Source of the DNA: Rhabdornis inornatus
Taxonomy: Eukaryota > Chordata > Aves > Passeriformes > Rhabdornithidae
DNA: 64,000 nucleotides
Reading direction: 5' to 3'
Assembly: GCA_013397075.1 (NCBI GenBank)
Contig: VWZS01006721.1
Span: 4,421,817 to 4,485,816 of the forward strand
Numbering within the stretch: the first letter of the stretch is position 1; each line of letters opens with the position of its first letter. The notes under the pieces were generated by a model. That model had not been told where the DNA came from, made no database searches, and saw only the letters and a program-made list of their open reading frames with translations. Position numbers and translations under genes: made by a program. Positions 39,801 through 51,920 of this stretch are shown piece by piece.

Positions 39801-42469
39801 AAGGGTGTCAAGAGGCAAATGTCACTTGAGGATTCCAGCTCTGGACTGTGTACAGGAAGACTGGGCAGCAGCCGTGCTGGCACATCAGCCTTCCCAAGAT
39901 GGACTCGCAGGGATGGGCTAACTCACCCGCTCTGCTGCCTGCTACGAGCCAGCTGCAGTCTACTGGACAGATCACAAGTTGCAGGGAAACAAACAGATCA
40001 GGAATTTGCACCTTTGAGAAATGCTCTTCAGAAAGGCCCAACAGTGAAGTTCCCAGCACTGAGGCATTTTACATTGGCAGAGAGCAATTTTACTGGCATT
40101 GCCTGCACGTGAAACCATTAACACATAATATTCCAAACTGGGAGCATTATTAAGTGCAGTGATGTGCTGAAAAACTGCAGATGCCAACTGTTTGTACATT
40201 TTTGGCTTAGGGAGGACTTCTCAGATCCTCTGAAACGTAATATAAATCATATTTACAAACCAAAAGACACGAGAAGTCTCATATGTCAAGCCACAGTGAT
40301 TTACAGGCACTTACGTATTCTCACTTTTCCAAGTATGTCATCAGATGCCTCAGCACCGAATTGGAAATACAAAGAGAGGAAGATAATATCCCAAAGAATT
40401 TATTTCTGTTTGCTTCCATTTTAAGTTCTGGACATGCAGAGTATATATTTTCATTCATCTACACTTTAGCACCTTTCTCTGGGTTTTCAATCTCTCTTCT
40501 TTCAACATGTTAGGGTGCAGAAAAATAATTAACAGATATAAATTACAGCTGCCTCAGGGACAGAAGTGATAGTGTAGAAGAGAAGCTAAACATAGATGAT
40601 ACAAGCAGATTGAGCAATGTGAGCAATGTACTGAGATGTATTTCCATGTGTTTTGTGATTCCATCTTCTTGCATGAGGATACATGCAAAGAGCACGATTC
40701 AAAAAACACAGGAGGCAATCAAACAGCATTTCCAAACTGGTGCCACTGAAAGAAGCGATACTTCCCGAAATAAGGAGAGAGAAGTAAAGGTTGTTTTGCA
40801 AACCAGCAACACAATAGCAGCCTCAGTAAAAACCGACTTGAAAAAGAATTTGCAGTCACTGGAGATACTGCCCTGAGGCTGCCTGCCCTCCTCAGGCAGC
40901 TCAGCCTGCAGCAACCTCCTCTAAATGAAACTATTCCAGATTCTTTTTGCTGAAACACCAGATCCCTACAGTAGTTTCAGCCATGGCACAGGCACTTAGC
41001 AGCAAGGCACCACAACCAAGCTGAACACCATGAGCACACTTTTCTTTCAGAAAGAAGGAACAAAGTCCAGTGGATGAGGGGAGACACTATTTTGGCATCA
41101 ATGACTGTATTTAATCCATGTACCTATCGGCATATCGATTAAATTTAATCAAAATGCCAAAGAAGTATTATCACCTGTATGGGGAAAAAGGGCAGCAGTC
41201 TGTTGGTGGCTGCACACAAGCACAAAGAGATAAAAAAGAAAACAGAGGCGGTACCACAGAGGTTCATATCTACAGAGGAGTCACATCAACACAAAGAGAA
41301 GGAGTGGTGTAAGCTTGTTCTGGTTTGTAACAAGTGTCAGACTTGCTGCACATGTCTACAATGAAGTGACACTGGCACAGCTCTGCAGGACTGCCAGCAA
41401 TGGCCAAGGCTGGCAGCCAGGACACGTCCCCAAACACCCTGGGGAGTCCTAGGTGCCAGCCTGATACTCCCATGTCCTCGCATATTTGCTATTTCTGTTA
41501 TTCAGGGCAGCTAAACTGAGCTAGCACAGGGATGCACCCATGTGCCATAACAAAATACCATCCTTTTGCTGCTAAAATAAACATATACCTTAGGGCAGCA
41601 GGAATAAAAGGAGAGATCAGACAGCAACAACAGCACAGGTGCTTACAAAGGCCATAGGTAACCTGGTGTTAATCAGGAACAAAAACACAAAAAAAACCAC
41701 CACCACACTTTCTTACTAAGGTCAGTAACAATGACCTCCCAGGCCATGGGAGGTCACACAATTTCCCTCCATTCTTACTGGGAGGTGAAGTAGTAGTAGC
41801 ATTAAAGCAGAGTGGGATACAGAGTAAAATTTAACAATCTACGTCCTCAAAGGCAAGATGTAACTTTCATGGTTGTGCTGGTTCTTTAATCAGAGTCCAA
41901 AATACCTGAAGTGGTTTGGTGAAGTTTTTAATGGATGGTATCTCTATCACAGGAAGAGCAGGCAAATCAGGTGGGCTTATCTCAAGCTTTCAGCCTGAAA
42001 ACAGAAAACCTCTAAACCAAAAGTCTGTCAGTGGAGAAGCTGGTATAGAATCATCAAGTTTTTGTCAGGCTACCAGAATACACTGACTTTCAACTATTAT
42101 TTGGAATACAGTAGAGCCTGACACCCTCAGTGCCATATTATGTCACATCTGATTTTGGATTTCTGTCTAGGAGCTTATTAAAAACAAACAACAAACCCCA
42201 CAACAACAACAAAAATCTCACAGATTCTCTGTCTTAAGCTTCCAAGCAATATATGATGCTCATGTAAGAAACAGTAAAGAAACAGAACCCAGCTTGGCAC
42301 GGCTGCATAGCAAGGCCAAGAGCAATCCTCATACCGTGATCCAGTCCTGCAGTCCCAGGGGCCATTTCTTATCACCTTCAGCTTCCTAGCACCATTTGCC
42401 AAGTTGGTCAATACATCAGTAGACCTTCTTTTTAACTGCTGAAAGAACCTGGTAATGTGGAAGTTTCAT
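36801..42469. other. Unique DNA, no gene recognised
   Basis: Frames are short, overlapping and without recognisable products, including several in the slightly GC-richer stretch at 39.6-40.2 kb. Small features are a 13-bp direct repeat (gtaacacccaaaa at 37,547 and 37,566) in a C/A-rich patch, and a short GC-rich hairpin at 40,873-40,904. Confidence 0.6.
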
Positions 42470-43160
42470 TCTGCCCCCACAGGACCTGCTGCCCCATGAG
42501 GAGGGGAACCCTCCTAAATCCTCCCAGCCAATTTAGGGAAGGCACCACTCACTCCCAGGCTGCTGCCCTGGCTCAGGAGCTGCTCTCCCATGCAGGGACA
42601 TAGCACTGCAGCCACCAAAAACCTCGCCACCCTCCTGACCTTCTACTCACCAGAGGAACTGATGAGAGGAGTGAAAGAAGACCTCCAGAAGCTGGAAGCC
42701 CAGAAGCTGCACTCTGGCCACATCTGCAGCCCCCCTAACCTAAAGCATCAGCTGCAGCACCAAGACTGGCCCCACACCATGGGGCATTTACTGCTTGGTC
42801 CAATCAGATCTCTGCAGACACCCATCAAGCCTATAGAAACACACTACACTGCCACACAACATTTCCAGGTATTCCCATGGGGAGATTACTAAGCTGCCCA
42901 TCACAGCTCAGGACAGCCGGCAGCACTGCTCCTACTCCCGACCCTGTAGGTTTTGTGGGAAGGAGGCTGCAGAGCCTCCCCCATCAGCAGCTGCCTGCAT
43001 CCCGCAGCTGCCCTGCATCCCACATCCGCAGTGATGCTGCTCAGCCCCTTTGCAAGCTCCTGCTTCCCAGCTGGAGCAGGTCAGGCAGCAGAGCCAGCCC
43101 ACCCCGAGAGAGGGCACTTCACTCCGTGCAAAGCAGCCTCGCTGCTGCTGCTGAGGGTTT
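42470..43160. other. GC-rich, CpG-poor block without recognised gene
   Basis: This resembles the block at 22.5-23.2 kb: rich in CTG, CAG and CCC words and carrying overlapping frames on both strands (100 codons at 42,590-42,892 plus; 123 codons at 42,877-43,248 plus; 61 codons at 42,932-43,117 minus). None shows a domain or repeat structure. It ends in a CTG run (gcctcgctgctgctgctg). I cannot say whether it is an exon, an old insertion or composition only. Confidence 0.4.
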
Positions 43161-44920
43161 AGAAAATTGTCTGCGGTACCACCAGCTACAAGGAAAAGTT
43201 TTTAAAATAAAATCATGCCAGCTGTGGAGAGCAAGCAAAGGAGTGTAAGACACCTGTGAATTTGATCCTGGGAAAAAAAATACAACAACAACAGTGATTT
43301 GAAGGAGAACACAGACTACAATTACAAAATATTGGAGATAAGTGATCTCATTATTTGCACAATTTTCTTTGTAGGTGAAAAAGTCAGTAAGGCACAAAGT
43401 GCCTTGACTAGGTTTAAATTCAATTATGAGTACATTTTTACCACCTGAAAATTAGATTGGTACATTTCTCAACTAGCAATAATCAGCCATTCTACACTTT
43501 TTTTTTTCCCTCCAGTCAATAAATACAAGACAATAATTGTCCAAGATTTGAAATGCAATTTGTCCTAATAAACTTATCTAGGGATTTAAAACACATTCAC
43601 ATTATGGAATCTGAATGACAGTTTTTTAAAATGAATTAATGGACTTTGAGATAACACATTTAACTTAACAGATACATTGAAAATACATTAGTGAATACGA
43701 AGATCTAAAAAAAAAAACAAACCACCAACAAAAATCAATCTCTTCTAAGAAAAAGCTTGAAAGTTTATTTTGGAATTTTTCCAAATTACTCCAAATTTAA
43801 ATGTACCTAAATAGAACTGGGTTTATTTACTTAATTCATTAGCAACCTGTTCCACCTACATCACCACTCATGGTCTTGTTACTTCCTGCCTCCATTCATA
43901 CTCCTTACTTCTTTTAACTTTCTCCCTCAGCCCCTATAAACTGGAACCTTAAGGACTGAATTTTTGTCCTTCCAGACCAAAACAACGCAACAGACGTAAT
44001 TATATAACAGTGACACAGTTAATGTCTGAATCCTATTTTATATTTAGCACCCTGTTTTTTTCAAAACCTCTTTTTGGCCCCCCTCCATCCTGCCTCTCCA
44101 ATATTGTGTCCATCATCCCAATATGCCCACTCATGCATTCCTCCCTGTCCCATCCTCATGACCATGCAGCTGGGCTTGCCCTTCAGCCTGTGTTGCCTCA
44201 TCTGTCTGGAATTCCCTTTCTCCAGACTGATTCCTTTCCTTGGTTCTCACCTTTATGTGTGTACACACATACTCATTTACAGTCATCCACTAAATCCCAC
44301 GTGTTTTTTTTATCCTGCCCTCACCAATGTCAGAGCAGGTAACAAAAATACTGGGGCCTTTCCTGCTTTTGCATTTCAGATGGATTTTCTTTTATTCCAT
44401 TAATAATGTGTTTTATTCCCTTTTTTCCTGCAAAGTAACCCATGTGCACATCTCTCTGTAGCTTTATAGTTACATTCTACCCACATCCATATTTTGCCAG
44501 TACATATAAATGTATGCCTGCACAGTATTCTGCACCAAATGCAGTAATTCTGACACTGAGTCAGGCACTGACATTGTATCTCACTACAGACAGGACAGTA
44601 ATATCTTTAACAATGACACTTATTTCTTCCTCTCCCTCTCATTCTTTTGCAGTCCAACTGAAATCAGGAACAAACTGAACATTGCCAAGTTTCTCCCTGG
44701 TATTTAAACAGCTCTGCTTTTACAGAAAATATAAACCATTTGGAGAAATCACCTTTCACACACTTTTTTTTTTCCCCAGGCAAAATTACTTTGAATTTTG
44801 ACCCAGGTTAAAAAGGAAGAGGTATTTTTTTGTTAAACCTTTTTTCTTTATGCTAAACTTGCTTATCATGTAACATTTACAGCCTCTTCCAGAGCACCTG
44901 TGCAAAGAGGTGAACCTTAC

Positions 44921-44997
44921 CTGGCCACTTCTATGCTTATTATGAATTATTTTTACATACAGTTTGTTGGACAGCACATTCAAAATAAGGAACATCT
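44921..44997 (-). other. Candidate 77-nt exon on minus strand (weak)
   Basis: On the minus strand, a tract reading gcaaaatttttcag (AG complement at 44,998-44,999) precedes 77 nt that end in the strong 5' splice site CCAG|GTAAGG (intron from 44,920 downwards). One frame is open throughout (EMFLILNVLSNKLYVK and onward) but resembles no family I know. The polypyrimidine tract is short. It is probably a chance pairing, recorded because the donor is near-perfect. Confidence 0.15.
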
Positions 44998-47600
44998 CTG
45001 AAAAATTTTGCATTTAGCTGTCTTGCCTCCTGTCTCATAAAACCAAGTCTGATGCCTGTTAAGTGTCCTCTCTATAATATTAGTAGAATATATCTAGATT
45101 TGCTGTTTGCCTTTTAAAATCAAGCAGCTTTTCATAAGCACATATTTCACTGGCACTTTATAGAATAAAATTAATAAAACTCACATGTATTTATTCAGGC
45201 ATACCTCCTAAATCTTTAGCATTCAAAGATGGCTATGTGCTTTTTTGGTCACTTTCCTCTCTTTTTTATTCTAGGTGACTCATGTAGCTGTGAACTTAAT
45301 TGGCATCACTTAAAGTAGTCTGGGAAATTTCATACTGCTGAATGTGAATGTGTTACTATGTATCTGACTGAGATCTAAATAAATTCCACATTTGGCCCAA
45401 GGAAATAAGACACACAAGATTTCAACCTGTTCTTAGAGAGTAAGAAAAACAGCATTCTAGACTTCACTAAAGTACAAACAGATTCACTTCCCTGCAACCC
45501 CTCGCTGCAGCTCAAATAATACTAACACAACAGTAACTTCTGCCCAGTTAGCCACAAGATAACTAAACTCTGCTTCTCTATGAAATATGCTATTCATTAA
45601 GAAGATGTACAAGAGAACCTGAATTATGTGTCACGCCGTTACTAACGCAGAAAAGCGCGGCTGTGAATTAAAATCAGCAATATGTCATTTTGCTTCTTCC
45701 TTTAGCACTTTCCATCAGGGCAGTGTTTGTCTTTGTCTGGAACTCACAATGCAAAGAAAACAGAAAACATTGTTGGCCTTCCTCAAGTGAAAACATTGTT
45801 ACAAGGATATATGTAAAGTGCCTTCACGATTTCGCAGACAACATTCCTGCAAATACAACGCTTACAACCTGAGACATGATCCTGGGAGTAGGTTGGGTGC
45901 TTCACGTGTGTATCTACTGCTTTGTGTGTACTAAATCCACGACAAGAAAAAGGATTCAGACCCTTCAAAAGCCATTTGATAAGATTTGGGGCAAATGCAC
46001 AATACAGAGATGAGGGGGGGACACTTAGGTACTGATGGCACACTTCACAAGCCAGCACTTCCTCTGCTGGAGGACTGTAAACTTGACAGAGGAAGCACAG
46101 AAAATAAACAACCAGCATCCATCTCTAAGGTGTAATCATTGTATTTTAATCAAACAGGTAACATTAACCTTTCAAGCACTGCATATCATTTTCATTACTG
46201 CATTATTACCAATGGCAGGGAAGCCACAAAATTATAGAATTAGTGCCATGAATTTAAAACACTAAATAACCACACTGACCTCAAAAGTGTGTTTTAAATA
46301 CAAACATACTGTTGCCAGCAACAGATTCATCTTAATACTAAAATCAAAGATGTTCCATACATCTAGAATGCCCTTAAGTTTGTATTTGTTCTTTTCATTA
46401 CAAGAAATAACACACGCAGAAAACACAGCACTGTCTATTTACCAAACTCCCACAAGAGTTCAAGCTAATCTCCATTTGTGTTTGTGATTTTTAACCTGTA
46501 ACATGTGAGCAAATTGGAACCCACCTAGGAATACCTACCTTATTTGCATGGGCATTTTCTTTTGCCAGTGGAAAACTGTACAAAAGACCTTGATCCCTCT
46601 CATTTGCATTCAAGTAACTAGCCAAGTTTTGAAAACATGCTTCTAAATATTTAAAGTTCTTGAGTATACACAGAGCTTGTTGCAGGAAGAACATAAGCCT
46701 TAATGGCTACAAGAGGCAAAAAATATAATTTAACACCTTGCAAAACAGTTTGCATGGGTTGAATTTCTCAATTCCATAATAAGCTTTGGTTTTGCATACG
46801 TGTACCCACAGTACATAGCAGGAGCACACAGGATCTAGTGAGGCTTTGTGAGTACATATCAGGATAGAACTGGTTCAAAATATTTTAAATGACTGCTATT
46901 ATTATTATTAATATTTGCATTTACTTGTTTTATAGTACTGAGTTTTAAGCGGGCTGCAAGGTTGTGGAAGTGTGATTCATCTCCTATCCTAGCCAGTCCT
47001 CCTTAAATCATTTATTCAATGCCCCTGATGTTAGCAATTCTTTACATGTACTTGAACACCAACAATTAGACAAGAAATGTTAGATTAGGGACACAACTAA
47101 AGAAAAGCTATTAAACAGGCCTTTGTTTTAAAACAGAGAAGGTAAAAGCATTCCTCGATGCAATAAAAAGTGAGTATTTACATGCCATGCCCTAATTAAG
47201 ATTTTTTTTCTGTAATTCTACTGGCTGTCCTGGAAGAGCCATAAACATTTAGTAAAATAATCTCAATTTATACTGCTTTGTTCTATGCCTTCAAGTACCA
47301 TACATGGCTGTACTCCAGATCAAGTAGTTGTCCTCAAATGCCTTCCAACGAGCCCTGCCAGATTCTGTGGTTCAGAAGTAATTTAAAGGCAGAAAGCTGT
47401 AGCAAATGAGACCTAGTGGAAAACAGAGAATGCTTTACACCATCCTAACTGTTTGCAGAACAGAAACAGAAAACCACAATGAAAGAAAGGAAAAAGACAA
47501 GGAAGTGCCAAAATGCCGTGTTCCTCTCTGAAGACAAAGTTAATGACTCACCAACATCATGACATGGCATGTGCAAGTGCCTTTTAACATTTGAGGAATT

Positions 47601-47640
47601 TATAATAAAATAAATAAATAAATGAATAAACAAACAGAAA
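47601..47640. repeat. AAAT tetranucleotide microsatellite
   Basis: The run of about seven imperfect AAAT units (tataataaaataaataaat, then aaatgaataaacaaac) ends in AAAC-type variants. Confidence 0.85.
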
Positions 47641-50600
47641 AACACTGCCCTTGTGGAACCACATCTTTGTTTTTAAACACCTTTTATCCACTTTCCTTTT
47701 TCCCCTTTCTTATTTCTGGCGTGTTATTCTACACTTCCAATCACCTGCACTGATTAAACGAATTCCTCCTAGTTAGAGCAGGGATCATCAACCACTGGCC
47801 ATTAAACGCAGCCAACTGTTCGTAACTCCAGCAGATGGTTCTCTTCTGCTGGACAACAGGAACTTTATGGTCCTTTTCCTGATTTCTCTCCAGAGAGACA
47901 GAGATACTTTATTTAGAAAGCAATCACTCCTGCAATATAGTTTTGTCCCCTATGCAGCCTATTTCCAGTTAGCCACACTGCTCTCCCACCCTCCCTCCCT
48001 AAGAACACTGGAAGCATCAAACAGAAACGAGCTGACAGCAGACCTGGGCTGAAGCCATCAGATGGCACAGCAAGTCCCCACATCTGTGTGTTTATCCTGG
48101 GTTTTTCTGCTTAAGCTTGATCAACAGCACAGGCAAACCAAGGCGTGTATTCCCACACTGGTTCTCATGGCAGCAATGTGGTGCCCAGGGGTGCTGTGAA
48201 GAACATCAGCTTCCAGAGGAACCTTGAGAGGGAAAATTCCCATGGGAATTAAAAAGTCACTTCTCCTAACTGCAGAGCATCTTAAAAGAACAGACCTAGA
48301 AAACATCCAAACATGAAAAAAATTTAAAAAGGAGAAGAAAAATCAAGGAATCCAAAGGTGGTTCAGAAGCTATAGCTTCAATTATTCACGACCACTGGAC
48401 TACAAGATTTTCCTTGGACTTTTGGAAGGTTTTTCCTACATCCCTGTACAGCAGCACACAAAAGAAAAAATCCTTGTGGTGAGGGAGTCTCCCTCACAAC
48501 TTACAGCCCAAAAGAAGGTGGCAAAAGGCCATTCATGTTAAGTCCATGCCACACAAAACCCTTTTGTCAGTCCTGGCCCGTTCTCAGGACTGGAGATCAA
48601 GATCGCTGTGGTGAGGGTTTATCCTACAGCAGCATCCAGAGACCCTCCTTCTACCTGGACCAAAGCTCTGTCACACCCACAGCTGTGCTTCATCCCACAT
48701 CCTCCCACTCCAGGAGGGCCAGAGACTTTGTTCCATTACTCCTTGAAACTTTCAATTACAACCATTAAGGACTCAAACTGATTTTTTTTTTTCACAGAAT
48801 GCTTAAACACATTCTTCTCAACTTTCCCAAAATAATTCCTTTCTTGGGATGAATGCAAGCATAACAGTTTTCAAACTGAAAAGAATTCATATGGTGAAGT
48901 AGAGAGAAAAACAGTTACAAAGCTATTAAAAATACAGTTGAACTACAGCATATGCTACAAACACACCACACCATACATTTTAGACATAACTTAGAAACAA
49001 ATTTTAATGTAGCAGAGCTATTTCTGCTTGCCAAATGAAACTTTAGTAGGATACTTTTTTACAACTTCTCATGACACAGTTTTTTGAGGATAGCTGTGAA
49101 TCACTGCTTAGTCAAAGTTCTGGTGTAACATGCCCAGTTTGTGAGAATGTACTGCTTTGTTTTTAATACCAAACAGTTTTACATATTGCAATTTAAACTA
49201 TAGACATAAACTCTTCAAAACAGTAACTTTATGTTCAAATAAAACAGGTGCATCAAAGTGTAATGTTTCCAGTTATTTATTTCGCTGCTGAATTTTCGGT
49301 AGTTTGCTAAACCTTCTGCAAGCTTTTAGGCAATTAAGTATCTGTTACATCATTTCTATCTGCTCATTCAAGGAGGAAGTTTGCAATCTCTCTGGAGACA
49401 GTAATCAAAACGCTTACAGAATGATTTTCTATGGGACGACAAAGATGCTGGATCTGGGGGCTAATGATTGAAAGGCACCAGCAGGCAAGACCAGTAGGCT
49501 GATGAACTCCTACAGCTGAAAATTCCAGGATGCAAACCAATTTTCCAAGCTGGTGCTGGCTATTTCAGTAATTCTCAATCCTGGACTCGGAGTGGTGTTT
49601 AACTCTGCTGCTCCTTCAGATGCACAGAGAGTTCTGGCCAGGAGCAAGGTGTGCTCTACTTTCAACATGCTCAGCCTTCAAGAAGACCAAAGCCATACAG
49701 TCGGTTAGCACAAATCTAAGAAGCTGAGAGGTAGAAGAAATGTATTTCTAAGAAAGCATGGAAAGAAAAGTTCAGCTCACCAAGCTCCTTCTCAACCTCA
49801 CTGTGAGTCCAGTTCTCAAATCTGCTGGGGGCAAAGGAGGAAAGGCCAGGCTCCCTCTGTGAAACTGGGGCTCTTCTGTCCCAGCTTCTGCCTGAAAGGC
49901 TCATAAAGAAGAGGGGAGGCAAAAACATTTGCACAACAGTCAATTATTCAGTAGCCTGAAATACAAAGGTGCGTGGAAGGAGGGAAGATCTACAGCTTAA
50001 CTGGGATAAAAAAGGGGGCTGTGAGAGAAGTAAGTTACTGAGATGTTCAACGGTGCAGAAAAAAACTAAAATACCTAAAGACACAACACAAATTTGCCTA
50101 GGAATTACACAATCATGTATTTCCAAGAGTAAGTGCCAAAGAAGCATTTTATTTAACTATGTTTCTTTTCCATATTACCATATGAAAGGAATTGGTACTT
50201 CTAAACTACGTGACAGAGATCATAATTTAACAGACGACCACAGGAAATACAGTGTAGGCGGCAATCATAATTAGTCTGTAGATATTTGCACCAAGACCAA
50301 ACTCCACTGTTGAGACACTTTATTTCTGTATTCCAAAGTTATACAGACAGCCCTCTCACAAAGCCACAAAGAAGACTTCTGAGAAAAGGAACATGTGTCT
50401 GCTCATCCTTGTATAAAACACACCACAGAAATACATTCATTTTTCTATTGAAAATAACATGAAATAAACCAGTCTTCCTGCAAACCCCACAAAATTTCTT
50501 AATTAGACGGCTCTTATTAGAATACGTCTCTCAAAGGGAGAAGTCCACTGAAGAGCACAAGTCTTTAGTGTTTAATCTTGCCACAGTCATTTTCTCTTTA

Positions 50601-51842
50601 AGGGCTTATTTTTAAAATATGCATCGACTGCATCAATAGGCTTTTAGTAACAGAAAAAAAAATCCAAAAGAAATGCAGAAACACCACTGTAACTGTTACA
50701 ACTGTTCATGAAATCCATCTAGCTTTTGGATCATGTGCTGTTGCGTTATAGGCAACTATTTCTGGCCAGCCATGACTTTATTGGCAGAAAGAATAATGGA
50801 GGGGGGCAGGACCCCCAGTCTCAGTGCTGCCCAAACATACAGCTGGCAACAGCTGCACAGCACCCTCCTGGGGCGTCTTCACCCCATGCATCAACACAAA
50901 AAACCCTTCATGTCATAAGTATTTTGGTAAATGTAACCTTTTGAAAGAAATACCCTCTCCTACATAAAGCACAAGTAGCATAAATTAGCATTTTCTCCAC
51001 TGAATACCTTTGCTTTATTTAAAAATGTCAGCAAGGTAGGTCTTCAAGACACGACAAAAGTGGTGGAGAAAACCAGGAAAATATCTAGTCGGTTCTGACA
51101 GCTTTTAAATTTAATTTAGTCCAGTTAAGCACTTTTCTTAACACACTGCAAATGCTGTGAATGCAATGCCACTCTGCAAAACAATGGTGTGGAAATCCTG
51201 CATTCTACCCAGCACGTGTGATTTTCAGTACTCTCTAATTCTTGAATACACTTGTGGCTGAAGTATACACACATACACTTAGAATGTTTATAAAGTTAAT
51301 CACTCCAAGCCTAACTTACCCGGTCAGGTAGCACTGCTAACTAAAAACATCACAATGACACACAAACAACCTCTTTGAAGTGTGAAAGCAGAGTTATATT
51401 TGCATGCTACAAATACACACAGACAACAGGCACCTTATTCATCAGTGGGCATGAACACAAAAAAGCCAACCCCAAAACAACAACAAAAAAAGGCCACTTC
51501 TTTACACTGTGGCTTATCAAACAAAAAGCAAATAGAGCAAGTATTGTTTCTGTGTGGTGAGATCTTCCACACTGCCACCATGTGCAGGGAAATTCCACTA
51601 GAACAGTTTGCCACAAACTCCCTGACACACCAGGAAAACTGTATCAGCAGCAAAGATATAGCTTTGAGAGAAGTCAACAGTGAATCTATGCAGCTGGTTG
51701 AAATGGTGGAAGGTCATCATCTATTGGCTAATTAATCTATAATGTACTCTTCCTTGCTCTTCAAAAATATCATTATTACTTAATAAATGCAGAAGCTCTA
51801 GCTAAACAACATGGGGCTATTTACCTGGAATATTATCTTAAT

Positions 51843-51920
51843 ACTAACAATAATAACAATAATAATGATGTTAATAATAACAACCACAACAACAACAATA
51901 ATAATAGCAGTAACAACAGG
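51843..51920. repeat. Imperfect AAT/AAC trinucleotide repeat
   Basis: About 78 bp are dominated by AAT and AAC triplets, with scattered variants such as gatgtt and agcagt. The mixture of unit types and substitutions indicates an old, slowly decaying microsatellite. Confidence 0.9.

Larger units (their letters stand above)
43161..51842. other. Unique AT-rich DNA with short simple repeats
   Basis: No gene is recognised. The stretch contains an ATT repeat at 46,898-46,910, an AAAT repeat at 47,601-47,640, T-runs near 43,499, 44,765 and 48,781, and octamers ATTTGCAT at 46,542-46,549, 46,602-46,609 and 46,913-46,920. A 111-codon cysteine-containing frame (45,783-46,118 minus) and a 110-codon frame (44,010-44,342 plus) match nothing I know. 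Confidence 0.6.

Noticed and set aside
42049..42062. atagaatcatcaag, resembling the CR1 3' terminal word
   Set aside because: The following sequence does not continue into any CR1 pattern.
47780..47870. gcagggatcatcaaccactg, reminiscent of hAT-type transposon termini
   Set aside because: I could find no matching inverted end or 8-bp target duplication, so there is not enough to call a DNA transposon.
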